A DNA stretch of 51,755 bases from Clostridiales bacterium (GCA_017617525.1 JAFZWA010000020.1:1-51755), one strand, 5' to 3'. Numbered from the stretch's first letter, positions 25,213 to 33,128 are shown. A program made the numbers and translations. Notes: generated by a model from the letters alone, not told the origin.

Positions 25213-25518
25213 TCAGCCGATCCTTCTCATGTGCGGCTCTTTGCACTCGTAGTCTTCCTTGCCCTCGATAAACGCCTGATAGTCGATCCTCGGGAAATCC
25301 AGTTCGCAGCCGAAAGAGAGCGACCAGAGAAATGGCGAGAGGCATCCGACGTGACCATCCGTTCCGATCCCGTAGATGTGAGAAAGAGCGGTCTTTTGAA
25401 GAGATGTATCAAACCCCTCGCTTTCCGCCTGAAGAAGAAACTGCCTTTGCAGATCTTTGTTCGCGCAGTAGATCCACGCTTTACTACTTGTTCCAAAAAC
25501 TTCTTTGAGTAAACGCAT
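25213..25518 (-). CDS. Small orphan protein under a SAM riboswitch
   Basis: A 101-residue protein read on the reverse strand, with a strong ribosome site AAGGAGGAG (25525-25533) and ATG at 25518. It has no signal peptide or membrane helix. Visible features are an N-terminal KAWIYCANKDLQRQFLLQAE stretch, three Cys (C18, C59, C71), a GTDGHVGCLSPFLWSL segment with aromatic residues, and a charged end (EGKEDYECKEPHMRR). I do not recognise a family with confidence; the lay-out of a hydrophobic strand, an acidic helix and a DG-x-VG turn recalls small hypothetical clostridial proteins. Its transcript carries its own promoter, SAM-I-type riboswitch and terminator, so expression should rise when S-adenosylmethionine is low. 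A forward reading frame over the same bases has no ribosome site and is ignored. Confidence 0.75.
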   Translation of the reverse strand: MRLLKEVFGTSSKAWIYCANKDLQRQFLLQAESEGFDTSLQKTALSHIYGIGTDGHVGCLSPFLWSLSFGCELDFPRIDYQAFIEGKEDYECKEPHMRRIG

Positions 25519-25559
25519 ATGTTACTCCTCCTTATGGTGTATTTGATCCCATAAAGAGG

Positions 25560-25590
25560 GCAAAAGAAAATCCCATCGGTACCGATGAGA
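25560..25590 (-). terminator. Riboswitch expression-platform terminator
   Basis: On the reverse strand the perfect stem CTCATCGG-TA-CCGATGGG is followed by ATTTTCTTTT. The terminator 5' arm (ATCGG) can also pair with CCGAT just inside the 3' side of P1, giving the mutually exclusive antiterminator expected of an S-box OFF switch. Confidence 0.8.
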
Positions 25591-25611
25591 CTGCTGAAGA
25601 ATAGCTATAGT

Positions 25612-25693
25612 CCTATCGGTCAAGCTTTAGCACCTTACGTATCGCAGGTTGCTGTGCGGTCATCGAGCTTGTCTCTCGCGCACTCTTTATAGG
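25612..25693 (-). ncRNA. SAM-I-clan riboswitch (S-box), P4 apparently missing
   Basis: Reading the reverse strand, P1 is CCTAT / ATAGG; P2 is GTGCG / CGCAC with a GAG / CTC upper part and the kink-turn GATGACC; the invariant ACAGCAACC follows; P3 is ACCT-GCG-ATA-CGT-AAGGT; then the signature AAGGTGCTAAAGC. The P2 loop CAAGC pairs with GCTTG after the GCTAAA segment, the expected S-box pseudoknot. There is almost no sequence between GCTTG and the 3' arm of P1, so the P4 hairpin of classical SAM-I is absent, as in the SAM-I/IV and SAM-IV variants. It should bind S-adenosylmethionine and shut off the downstream gene. Confidence 0.85.
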
Positions 25694-25701
25694 TCATCTG
25701 T

Positions 25702-25730
25702 ATTATACCACAGACTAGGGTAAAAGACAA
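25702..25730 (-). promoter_or_regulatory. Promoter of the riboswitch transcript
   Basis: On the reverse strand TTGTCT, a 17-bp spacer and TATAAT with an upstream TGG (extended -10). Transcription would begin a few bases before the aptamer P1, as usual for riboswitches. Confidence 0.8.
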
Positions 25731-25801
25731 GGAAAACCACTGAAAAACGGGCGTTTTCGCGTGCTCCGTGAGATGGTTTGAAAGAGAATGTACAAAAGGT
25801 G

Positions 25802-25832
25802 TTGACTCTGACATAATGGTAGGGATTATTGT
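25802..25832 (+). promoter_or_regulatory. MerR-type promoter with 19-bp spacer
   Basis: TTGACT (25802-25807), a 19-bp spacer and TATTGT (25827-25832). The spacer contains the imperfect dyad CTGAC-ATAATG-GTAG. A spacer longer than 17 bp with an internal dyad is the hallmark of promoters activated by MerR-family proteins, and the MerR gene lies just downstream, so autoregulation is likely. A second dyad, CCGCGGA / TTCCGCGG (25854-25876), lies in the leader. Confidence 0.6.
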
Positions 25833-25897
25833 AGTGACGAGCTCAAGAAAACACCGCGGATCTTACGATTCCGCGGGGATCCATGGAGGTAGTTTAA

Positions 25898-26701
25898 ATG
25901 CTGAAAATAGGCGAATTTTCAAAACTGTCCAGAGTGAGTATAAGAATGCTTCGTCACTACGATGACTTGGGACTTCTGAAACCTGCGATGATTGATGAGT
26001 TTACGGGGTACCGCTTCTACAAAGAAGAACAGCTTTTCGTCATGGGGCGCATCACGGCGCTCAAGGATATGGGATTTGCGCTGGCTGACATCGCGAAGAT
26101 CATGGACGACTATGACAACAAAGAAAAGCTCGAGCAGTACCTTACGAAACAACAGCAGGAATTAAAGAAGATATCAGATGAGACGGAGTACAAGCTGATG
26201 CTCCTGGACACAGCCAGAAAGAGGCTGAGAAAGGAACAGAGTATGAGTTTTGATGTAACAACAAAAGTGATTCCGGAAAGATACGCGGCAACTGTACACA
26301 TGGTCGTTCCGCACTACGAGGACGAGGGCATCCTCTGGGGAAAGCTGCAGGAATGTAAGACACCTTTCGTTCCCGCGGATCCGTGTCTTGCGGCGGCGGA
26401 ATTTCTCGACAAGGAATTCAAAGAAGAGAACGTGGAGATCGTTGTATGGATGACGGTCAAGGGTGAGTACGAAGATACAGAGAACGTTAAGTTCAAGACA
26501 CTTCCTGCCGTAAAGGTCGCAAGCTGCGTGATCAAGGGTTCCTACGAGCAGATGGGAGAAGCGACTGCGACAGTCGCCTCCTGGATCGCTGAAAACGGAT
26601 TTGAGGTCACGGGACCGATGTTTAACATCTATCATGTATCTCCCGCGCAGACAAAGAATCCGGATGAGTATGTAACGGAAGTCTGCTTCCCGATCGGGTG
26701 A
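25898..26701 (+). CDS. MerR-family regulator with GyrI-like effector domain
   Basis: A 267-residue two-domain regulator. The N-terminal winged helix (MLKIGEFSKLSRVSIRMLRHYDDLGLLKP, then GYRFYKEEQL) is a clear MerR DNA-binding domain, followed by a dimerisation coiled coil to about residue 118. The C-terminal 150 residues resemble the GyrI/BmrR small-molecule-binding fold, with repeated GEY and YEQMGEATATVASWI-type segments and a conserved Glu near the end (VTEVCFPI). Such proteins respond to bulky cationic drugs and often control an efflux pump, but no pump is next to it. It starts at ATG after GGAGGTAG. A terminator follows. Confidence 0.9.
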   Translation: MLKIGEFSKLSRVSIRMLRHYDDLGLLKPAMIDEFTGYRFYKEEQLFVMGRITALKDMGFALADIAKIMDDYDNKEKLEQYLTKQQQELKKISDETEYKLMLLDTARKRLRKEQSMSFDVTTKVIPERYAATVHMVVPHYEDEGILWGKLQECKTPFVPADPCLAAAEFLDKEFKEENVEIVVWMTVKGEYEDTENVKFKTLPAVKVASCVIKGSYEQMGEATATVASWIAENGFEVTGPMFNIYHVSPAQTKNPDEYVTEVCFPIG

Positions 26702-26730
26702 GAAAAGAAGAGAATAGAATAGAGATCTCA

Positions 26731-26766
26731 AAGGGACTGCTTAGCCATAAGCAGTCCTTCTTTTTT
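26731..26766 (+). terminator. Terminator of the MerR gene
   Basis: AAGGGACTGCTTA / TAAGCAGTCCTT with a GCCA loop is followed by CTTTTTT. Confidence 0.9.
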
Positions 26767-26789
26767 CGACAGTTCTGACATATCCCCTA

Positions 26790-26798
26790 TGCTATAAT
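26790..26798 (+). promoter_or_regulatory. Extended -10 promoter of the secreted-protein gene
   Basis: TGC-TATAAT at 26790-26798, with no good -35 at the right distance. It places the 5' end of the mRNA at about 26805, exactly where the leader's closing stem starts. A second TATAAT at 26951-26956 has a poor -35. Confidence 0.55.
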
Positions 26799-26805
26799 GA
26801 ACGAA

Positions 26806-26904
26806 GGATTTGACATCAAGTCTGGAATTACCCTTGATGTTTACTTCCATTAGAAATGGTGTCGTCTGATCGAGGCATCGCTTGCTTCCGGTTGAACAAT
26901 ATCC
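26806..26904 (+). ncRNA. Candidate structured leader RNA (three-hairpin junction)
   Basis: About 200 bases separate the promoter from the secreted-protein gene. A closing stem GGAT-TTG (26806-26812) pairs with CAA-T-ATCC (26897-26904). It encloses three hairpins: ACATCAAG / CTTGATGT (26813-26840), CCATT / AATGG (26847-26859) and GAGGC / GCTTC (26872-26888). I do not recognise a known riboswitch or leader family. Pairing was done by eye; it may be a cis-acting RNA or chance folding. Confidence 0.4.
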
Positions 26905-27002
26905 GTATTTGTGCGAAAGATAGTGATAATACTTACATTCCTCTGCTTGATATAATAAATCGATAACATATATCTGGATTTTGGGTTGTTGGAGGTATTG
27001 TT

Positions 27003-30000
27003 ATGAAGAGCAAGAGGGTTTTGGCGACTGTTATAAGTGTCGTAATGTTAGTTGCGTCGCTGCCTTGCATCGTAATGGCAGATCATGAGGTCCCGGAAGT
27101 GGAGATCACGGATCCTGAAACGCAGGTCGTTCAGGAACTGACGGAAGGCGTTACAATTGAGATCACAAGGTTCGATCCCGGAGAGACAAAAGTTTTTTCT
27201 TTTACACCAAGTTCAAACGGCAGATATGGTTTCATGTGTGCCGATGGCTTTGCTCTTTCTGTCAGCGTGACGGATCAGTATGGTACAGCCATAGCTCCGG
27301 TAGAGACTGAAAGGATTAATGAAAACATCATCACTTATCTGACACTCGACGCAGGCATGAAGTACCTGTTTGCGGTTTCTGAGTATGACAGTGAAGATTC
27401 CTATTCTGACAATGTACAGCTTCTTATCGCTAAATCACCGAAGACATTACGTCTAGGAACACAATATGATTTTGGTGAGATAGGTACTACGAAAGAGATT
27501 ACATTTACTCCTTCCGAGAGTGGTGTCTATACATTTACCTTAACAGCTCCGAGAACTATATCCAGCAGACTTTTTCTGGGCGGATATGACTATGCGTGGG
27601 ACAGAAACTACTCTGACCCATCGATATTCATATTTGCCGAGCTTAAGGCCGGAGTGACATATCCGCTTACGGTGGACCGAAATGACTATAGTGACGAACA
27701 TGGAATCTGCGTTCCGGTGAAAATCACGGTATCAAAGAATCTGCCATTGCTCGAAACAGGACCGAATTCGGTTACGGTGAAAGCAAATAACCAGAGTACT
27801 TATTTCCAGTATATTCCGGAGGAAGACGGGGTCTATCAGATCTATACAAAAGGTGATCACTCCACGGAGTTCTCCATGGATGGCTTCTCGTTGGAAGATC
27901 ATCACTATGGTGAGGGCAACAATTTCAAGAAAGGTGTGAATCTGAAAGCAGGAGAGGTTTACTTCCCGACGATCAGGCAAAGCGGTTCTTCTGAAGAGGT
28001 AATCGATGTCTATATTGAAAAAGTACCGGAGATTACCGGTCCGGAAACAGGCTATTCAGTAGATTCCGGAAAAGCGGTCTATTACTCATTTACTCCGAGC
28101 AAGACAGGTTTTTATATCGTTTCCTCAAACGTTACAACTGTGGAAGTCCGTTCGACGAAATACGGCGTTGGTGGCGAGGGTGATCCCGGAGTTCAATACT
28201 TCCAAAAGGGTGAGAATTATTTAATCACGATCAAAAATACCGGTGCCGGGAACATCGGTTTTGCCTGGTTATATGTGAAAGAAATCACCAATACTATTTC
28301 AGTGGGCTCAACAAGCATTGATAACTCGCATTTTGAAACACATGTGTATGCATTGTTTACCCCGGAGGCAAGTGGAAAGTACACGTTTAACATTCCGGTA
28401 GGATATGCACGATTCATGCTTACGGGTGTTACAGAAGGACAGGTCGGTTATTTCTATAACTATACTGACGAAGGTATCACGAACGGGTGTGCACTTACCG
28501 CCGGTGAAACCTATCTTCTGGATGTGAATCTTAATTACTGCGATAGCAGCGTTACGACTGTTCCGGTGACTATATCCCGTGATTCCCTTCCGATGTTAGG
28601 CATGGATGAGAATCCGATAAACACACAGTACAATGAACAAACATATTACTCATTCATTCCGAAGGAAAGCGGCATGTATGAGTTCTGCTATTATCTGTAT
28701 CCGTCCTCTCCGGTAGGTGTAAGATACGGAGCAGATGAGGGTGAAGGAACGATAAGCATTGGTTGGAATGACTTTAATACAACGATCGTTCCACTTGAAG
28801 CGTTAAAGGAATACACAGTTACCGTGCCGCCGACTTGGAGCGATCCGGCCGAAACGACACTCTACATTAAAAAGGTCGCGCAGCTTTCTACCGGGGACAA
28901 TCTTGTAGACCGTCCGATGGCTGAGGCATATCGTCCGTTCTATGCTGTATTTACTCCGGAAAAAACCGGAATCTATACATTTACTAACGGATCTTCGTCT
29001 TTCTATACCTTCAGCATAAAAGAACTCGGTGAAGGCGAAAACTTCCTGATGTTGCAGGACGGCGCGTACTACTTCGACTATAGATATCATTACCGTTTGG
29101 AGGCAGGAAAAACATATTTCCTGGAGATGCAGGTTGACAATGCGACGACTCCGACTACTGTCACTGTAAAGGATGATCCTGCTCTCGAAGTGGGCACCAA
29201 TACGGTACATATTCCGGCATCCGATGGCGCTTATAGTGACTATACGTGGTTCTCATTTACTGCTCCCGCTGACGGATCATATTGTTTCACGTTTAAGAAC
29301 CCGGAGCTTAATTACATGAGCGTTGAAGCGACCTTGTATACAAAGACGGACAGAGTGTTCGAAACTGCCGGCACCCTTTCCACACTCGGTATATCTGTTT
29401 CCGAAATCGATCTTGCTAAAGGTGAGACCTATCGCCTTAAAGTAAAGGGTATCCCCAATGCTTCCGGTTGTGACCTCGATATCGATATCGATGCGGAATA
29501 CTTCCATGAGTCAAAGCTGGAAGGTTATTCGCTGTCCCTTGACGGATCGATCGCGGTCAACCTTTATATGACGCTTTCCGATGAGATCGCGTCCAGCAAA
29601 AATGCCCGACTGAACGTGACTTCTCCGAATGGTACGACGAAGGCATATAAGATGAGCGACGCGACGACGGCGACAGTCGACGGAAAGAAGTACTATGTAT
29701 TCCGGATCCCGGTTGCCGCCAAGGAGATGACCGCAGAGATCAAGGCGCAGATCGTGGATGGCGAATTTATCGGAACAGAGTATTCATTCACCGTTCAGAA
29801 TTACGCGAAGTATATCCTGGATCACGCATATACTGCCTGGGGCGGTGTTGCGAATCAGGCATATTACGCCGCGGCTCCTCTGGTAAAAGCACTTCTCAAT
29901 TACGGTGCTTATTCCCAGGCTTACTTCGGATATAAAACCGATGCTCCGGCAAACTCGATCCTGAAGGATGCGGACAAGGTCCTTCCGACGATCAATCCGA

Positions 30001-30419
30001 ATTCTCTCCCGGGCTATAACAGCAGCCTGACGAGTATGCCTTCCGGAGTTACCTTCAGTATCGTATCTCTTTCTCTGAAGTCCGAGACAGAACTCAATCT
30101 GACCTTTACGAATACCACGGGAAAAGCACTTTCGTTTACAACAGATAACAGGAATGTGAAACTGAGTGTGACGAATTCCGATGGCCAGACGAAGGTGAAG
30201 ATCACCGGAATCCCTGCCCATAAGGTAAACGAAGTGATCAATCTCAAGGTCTTCCTCGAAGGCGATCCGAACACGTATTATGTCTCTTACAGCCCGATCT
30301 ACTACTGCCGTAACCAGATCGAAAGACCTCTGACGGAGACAAGACCGCAGAGCCTGAAAGATCTTATGGCCGCGTTCTACCTTTACAATCAGGCAGCGCG
30401 AGATTATATTGATAACTGA
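27003..30419 (+). CDS. Large secreted protein with repeated PPC-like beta modules
   Basis: A 1138-residue protein with a Sec signal peptide (MKSKRVLATVISVVMLVAS, cleavage probably near VMA-DH). From residue 60 to about 830 there are about eight modules of 93-102 residues, each with a Y-x-F-TP-x-x-x-G-x-Y-x-F core; the cores start near residues 63, 165, 266, 359, 448, 547, 646 and 748. This pattern matches pre-peptidase C-terminal (PPC) type beta-sandwich domains. The last 300 residues form a different domain, with VKALLNYGAYSQAYFGYKT, seen in several large clostridial surface proteins. No LPxTG, SLH or catalytic motif is visible, so it may be released or bind the wall non-covalently. It starts after GGAGG. 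The base composition is more AT-rich than neighbours. Confidence 0.85.
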   Translation: MKSKRVLATVISVVMLVASLPCIVMADHEVPEVEITDPETQVVQELTEGVTIEITRFDPGETKVFSFTPSSNGRYGFMCADGFALSVSVTDQYGTAIAPVETERINENIITYLTLDAGMKYLFAVSEYDSEDSYSDNVQLLIAKSPKTLRLGTQYDFGEIGTTKEITFTPSESGVYTFTLTAPRTISSRLFLGGYDYAWDRNYSDPSIFIFAELKAGVTYPLTVDRNDYSDEHGICVPVKITVSKNLPLLETGPNSVTVKANNQSTYFQYIPEEDGVYQIYTKGDHSTEFSMDGFSLEDHHYGEGNNFKKGVNLKAGEVYFPTIRQSGSSEEVIDVYIEKVPEITGPETGYSVDSGKAVYYSFTPSKTGFYIVSSNVTTVEVRSTKYGVGGEGDPGVQYFQKGENYLITIKNTGAGNIGFAWLYVKEITNTISVGSTSIDNSHFETHVYALFTPEASGKYTFNIPVGYARFMLTGVTEGQVGYFYNYTDEGITNGCALTAGETYLLDVNLNYCDSSVTTVPVTISRDSLPMLGMDENPINTQYNEQTYYSFIPKESGMYEFCYYLYPSSPVGVRYGADEGEGTISIGWNDFNTTIVPLEALKEYTVTVPPTWSDPAETTLYIKKVAQLSTGDNLVDRPMAEAYRPFYAVFTPEKTGIYTFTNGSSSFYTFSIKELGEGENFLMLQDGAYYFDYRYHYRLEAGKTYFLEMQVDNATTPTTVTVKDDPALEVGTNTVHIPASDGAYSDYTWFSFTAPADGSYCFTFKNPELNYMSVEATLYTKTDRVFETAGTLSTLGISVSEIDLAKGETYRLKVKGIPNASGCDLDIDIDAEYFHESKLEGYSLSLDGSIAVNLYMTLSDEIASSKNARLNVTSPNGTTKAYKMSDATTATVDGKKYYVFRIPVAAKEMTAEIKAQIVDGEFIGTEYSFTVQNYAKYILDHAYTAWGGVANQAYYAAAPLVKALLNYGAYSQAYFGYKTDAPANSILKDADKVLPTINPNSLPGYNSSLTSMPSGVTFSIVSLSLKSETELNLTFTNTTGKALSFTTDNRNVKLSVTNSDGQTKVKITGIPAHKVNEVINLKVFLEGDPNTYYVSYSPIYYCRNQIERPLTETRPQSLKDLMAAFYLYNQAARDYIDN

Positions 30420-30437
30420 TAGGAAGAGGTGCGAGAT

Positions 30438-30551
30438 ATGAAAAAGATGAAATACGATACTCTCGATCTGGAGATCATAAAGTTTGAAACTGAGGATATC
30501 ATCGTTACCAGCGGCGATACTGATGACGATACTTCCGGCGACGGTCCGTAA
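30438..30551 (+). CDS. 37-residue acidic micro-peptide
   Basis: ATG at 30438 after a GGAAGAGG ribosome site, 18 bases after the secreted-protein stop, with a terminator right behind it. The peptide starts MKKMKYDTLDLEIIKFE and continues TEDIIVTSG before a tail of Gly, Asp and Thr ending DGP. Short clostridial peptides with an E-D-[IV]-I-x-T-SG core followed by a Gly/Asp tail are familiar as unannotated genes, often next to surface-protein genes; their role is not known to me. The shape (conserved leader, small-residue tail) is compatible with a secreted or modified peptide, but no modification enzyme is in the window. Confidence 0.65.
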   Translation: MKKMKYDTLDLEIIKFETEDIIVTSGDTDDDTSGDGP

Positions 30552-30559
30552 GTAATTAC

Positions 30560-30595
30560 AGGCGGATGGCGAAACTCTCGTCATCCGCCTTTTCT
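30560..30595 (+). terminator. Terminator after the micro-peptide gene
   Basis: GGCGGATG / CATCCGCC hairpin followed by TTTTCTT. Confidence 0.88.
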
Positions 30596-30611
30596 TATAA
30601 AAGAAAACGTA

Positions 30612-30641
30612 TTGACAAGCACTTTTTTCTTGTGCTATTAT
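30612..30641 (+). promoter_or_regulatory. Promoter of the trp operon
   Basis: TTGACA (30612-30617), 18-bp spacer and TATTAT (30636-30641) with a TGC extension. It drives the T-box transcript. Confidence 0.8.
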
Positions 30642-30654
30642 CGCTTCAATTGAA

Positions 30655-30940
30655 TATGGAACAAACCGTTGACGCGGAGATAACGGCAGTGATGCCTCTA
30701 CAGAGAGCCTGCGATGCTGAGAATCAGGTGAGAAACAAGTTGTCAAATGGACCGCTGAGGGCGCAGTCAAATGGGAAACCCAGAGTATTCTGCGACGTTT
30801 AGTCAGACGTAAATTGACGGGGATATGTTGGTATCTCGCTAAGCGCACGGGTCATACCGTGAAACAAGGTGGCACCGCGGATAGTGCAAAAGTTGTACAT
30901 TCGCCCTTGACAGGAAATATAACTGTCGAGGGCTTTTTTG
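30655..30940 (+). ncRNA. T-box leader, tryptophan specific
   Basis: The T-box core AAGGTGGCACCGCGG lies at 30866-30880 and is followed by the terminator GCCCTTGACAG / CTGTCGAGGGC with TTTTTT (30903-30939). In Stem I, 5' GCGG pairs with CCGC just after the candidate specifier UGG (30748-30750), putting a Trp codon in the specifier loop. This fits the downstream trpE. Uncharged tRNA-Trp would stabilise the antiterminator and switch the operon on. Confidence 0.92.
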
Positions 30941-30970
30941 TTCCCCCTCGATGAGAAAAAGGAGGACAAA

Positions 30971-32464
30971 ATGAATTATTTGCCGAAACTTGATGAGGTC
31001 AGATCTTTCGCCAAGACAGGGAAGTACAGTGTAGTGCCTGTAAGCTGCGAGATCCTTTCCGACTTCACCACGCCGATCGAGACGATGCGCATCTTAAAGA
31101 ACGTCTCGACACACTGCTACATGCTCGAATCCGCACAGGCGGACGAGACATGGGGCCGCTACACATTCCTCGGATTTGAGCCAAAGCTTTCGATCACCTG
31201 CAGTAACGGTGACATGACGATCGGCGAGGAGACCATCCACACCGATGATCCGGAAGCCGTTCTGCGTGACATCCTTTCCGAATACAAAAGCCCGAGACTT
31301 CCTTACCTTCCGTCCTTTACCGGCGGTCTCGTAGGTTATTTCTCCTACGATTATCTCGGATACAGCGAGCCGACCGTTCGCGCCGAAGTCGAGGACTCCG
31401 AAGAGTTTAAAGACGTAGACCTCATGCTCTTTGACAAGGTCATCGCTTTCGATAACTTAAAGCAGAAGATCATTCTCATCGAGAACATGAAGATCACGGA
31501 CGGCGAGAAGGTGCTTTCCGACGAAAGAATCGAAAAGAACTATAACGCCGCGATCGAGACACTTAAGAAGCTCACAAACCTGATCCGCCACGGTGAAAAG
31601 TCCGAAGAAAAGCCGGGTAAGCTCCTTGGTGAAGTCAAGGCGCTCTTTGAAAAAGAAGAGTTCTGCGAGATGGTCGAAAAGGCCAAACACCACATCTTCG
31701 AAGGCGACATCTTCCAGATCGTACTCAGCAACCGCCTGGAGGCTCCGTTTGAAGGATCCCTCCTCAATACATATCGCGTCCTCAGAACCATCAACCCGTC
31801 CCCGTACATGTTCTATTTCTCGGGGACGGACGTTGAGGTCGCAGGCGCTTCCCCGGAGACACTCGTTAAGCTCGAAAACGGCGTCCTCCACACATTCCCG
31901 CTCGCAGGCACACGCCCGAGAGGAAAGGACAGAGCCGAGGATATGCAGCTGGAAGTCGAGCTTCTTTCCGATCCGAAAGAACTTGCCGAGCACAACATGC
32001 TCGTTGACCTCGGAAGAAACGACCTCGGTAAGATCAGTACTTTCGGCAGTGTAGAAGTAGAGAAGCTCCACTCCATCGAGAGATACTCTCACGTCATGCA
32101 CATCGGATCTACCGTAAGAGGCCTGATCCGTCCCGAGCACGACGCGCTTGACGCCGTCGCGGCCGTCCTTCCGGCAGGCACCCTTTCCGGCGCGCCGAAG
32201 ATCCGTGCCTGCCAGCTGATCGCGGAACTTGAGAACAACAAGCGCGGTATCTACGGCGGCGCGATCGGATATGTCGACTTTACAGGCAACATGGACACAT
32301 GTATCGCGATACGGATCGCATATAAAAAGAACGGAAAAGTATTTGTCAGATCCGGTGCCGGCATCGTTGCCGATTCCGATCCGGAGAAAGAATACCAGGA
32401 GTGCTTAAACAAAGCCAGAGCTTCCCTTACGGCACTTCAGCTGGCACAGGAGGTGGACGCATGA
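30971..32464 (+). CDS. trpE: Anthranilate synthase component I
   Basis: A 497-residue enzyme that makes anthranilate from chorismate with the TrpG glutaminase. The start ATG 30971 follows AAAGGAGGACAAA; an in-frame TTG at 30938 lies inside the terminator and is rejected. The MLESA region near residue 44 matches the Trp feedback site, and the catalytic core contains NPSPYMFYFSG, GASPETLV, PLAGTRPRGKD, LVDLGRNDLG and RIRAYKKNGKV-type (IRIAYKKNGKVF) chorismate-binding motifs. The stop overlaps trpG (ATGA). Confidence 0.97.
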   Translation: MNYLPKLDEVRSFAKTGKYSVVPVSCEILSDFTTPIETMRILKNVSTHCYMLESAQADETWGRYTFLGFEPKLSITCSNGDMTIGEETIHTDDPEAVLRDILSEYKSPRLPYLPSFTGGLVGYFSYDYLGYSEPTVRAEVEDSEEFKDVDLMLFDKVIAFDNLKQKIILIENMKITDGEKVLSDERIEKNYNAAIETLKKLTNLIRHGEKSEEKPGKLLGEVKALFEKEEFCEMVEKAKHHIFEGDIFQIVLSNRLEAPFEGSLLNTYRVLRTINPSPYMFYFSGTDVEVAGASPETLVKLENGVLHTFPLAGTRPRGKDRAEDMQLEVELLSDPKELAEHNMLVDLGRNDLGKISTFGSVEVEKLHSIERYSHVMHIGSTVRGLIRPEHDALDAVAAVLPAGTLSGAPKIRACQLIAELENNKRGIYGGAIGYVDFTGNMDTCIAIRIAYKKNGKVFVRSGAGIVADSDPEKEYQECLNKARASLTALQLAQEVDA

Positions 32465-33027
32465 TTCTTCTTATCGATAACTACGACAGTTTTTCTTATA
32501 ACCTCTACCAGCTCGTCGGCACCATCGACCCGGACATCAAAGTGATCCGAAACGACGAACTGACAGTAGATGAGATCAAGGCCTTAAACCCGAGAAGGAT
32601 CATCCTTTCACCGGGTCCGGGAAGACCGGAGGACGCGGGCGTCATCATGGAGGTTGCAAAGACCATAAGTAAAGAGATCCCGACCCTGGGTGTATGCCTC
32701 GGCCATCAGGCGATCTGCGCGGCATATGGCGCGACCGTTACCTACGCAAAAGAACTGATGCACGGAAAACGTTCAGAAACCGAACTGGATATTAACGCAC
32801 TCCTCTTTAAGCATTGCCCGAAGACCGCGCAGGTGGCAAGATATCACTCGTTAGCAGTCGATGAAAAGACGCTTCCGAAGGAGCTTAAGGTCACCGCGAG
32901 AACACTGGGTGACGGAGAGGTCATGGCGGTAGAGCATACAGAGTATCCGATCTACGGCGTACAGTTCCATCCGGAATCGATCCTGACCCCGATCGGAAAG
33001 AAGATCCTCGAGAACTTCCTCCGATAA
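32461..33027 (+). CDS. trpG: Anthranilate synthase glutamine amidotransferase
   Basis: A 188-residue class I glutaminase that supplies ammonia to TrpE. NYDSFSYNL at the N-terminus, the nucleophile in GVCLGHQ, LSPGPGRPEDAG and the His-Glu end of FHPESILT are all present. It starts at ATG 32461 within the trpE stop, after AGGAGGTGGACGC. About 100 bases separate it from trpD. It is a stand-alone subunit, not a fusion. Confidence 0.97.
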   Translation: MILLIDNYDSFSYNLYQLVGTIDPDIKVIRNDELTVDEIKALNPRRIILSPGPGRPEDAGVIMEVAKTISKEIPTLGVCLGHQAICAAYGATVTYAKELMHGKRSETELDINALLFKHCPKTAQVARYHSLAVDEKTLPKELKVTARTLGDGEVMAVEHTEYPIYGVQFHPESILTPIGKKILENFLR

Positions 33028-33048
33028 GAATCGCGGGCGAGGCCGAAT

Positions 33049-33086
33049 CGAACATAACAGAAGAAATATTTAACAGATTAATATCC
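33049..33086 (+). repeat. Single copy of the 38-bp AT-rich repeat
   Basis: CGAACATAACAG followed by AAATATTTAACAGATTAATATCC, the same arrangement as the five-unit array at 48755-48990. It sits in the trpG-trpD gap. Confidence 0.75.
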
Positions 33087-33128
33087 TGCAATAAAGCCAG
33101 GAACTAAGAAGTAAAGGAGATACCGAAA

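Noticed and set aside
25231-25512. Forward frame over the orphan gene
   Set aside because: There is no ribosome site or promoter, whereas the reverse frame has a promoter, SAM riboswitch and AAGGAGG site.
30938-30970. Upstream TTG start for trpE
   Set aside because: It lies within the T-box terminator tail; ATG 30971 has the AAAGGAGGACAAA site.
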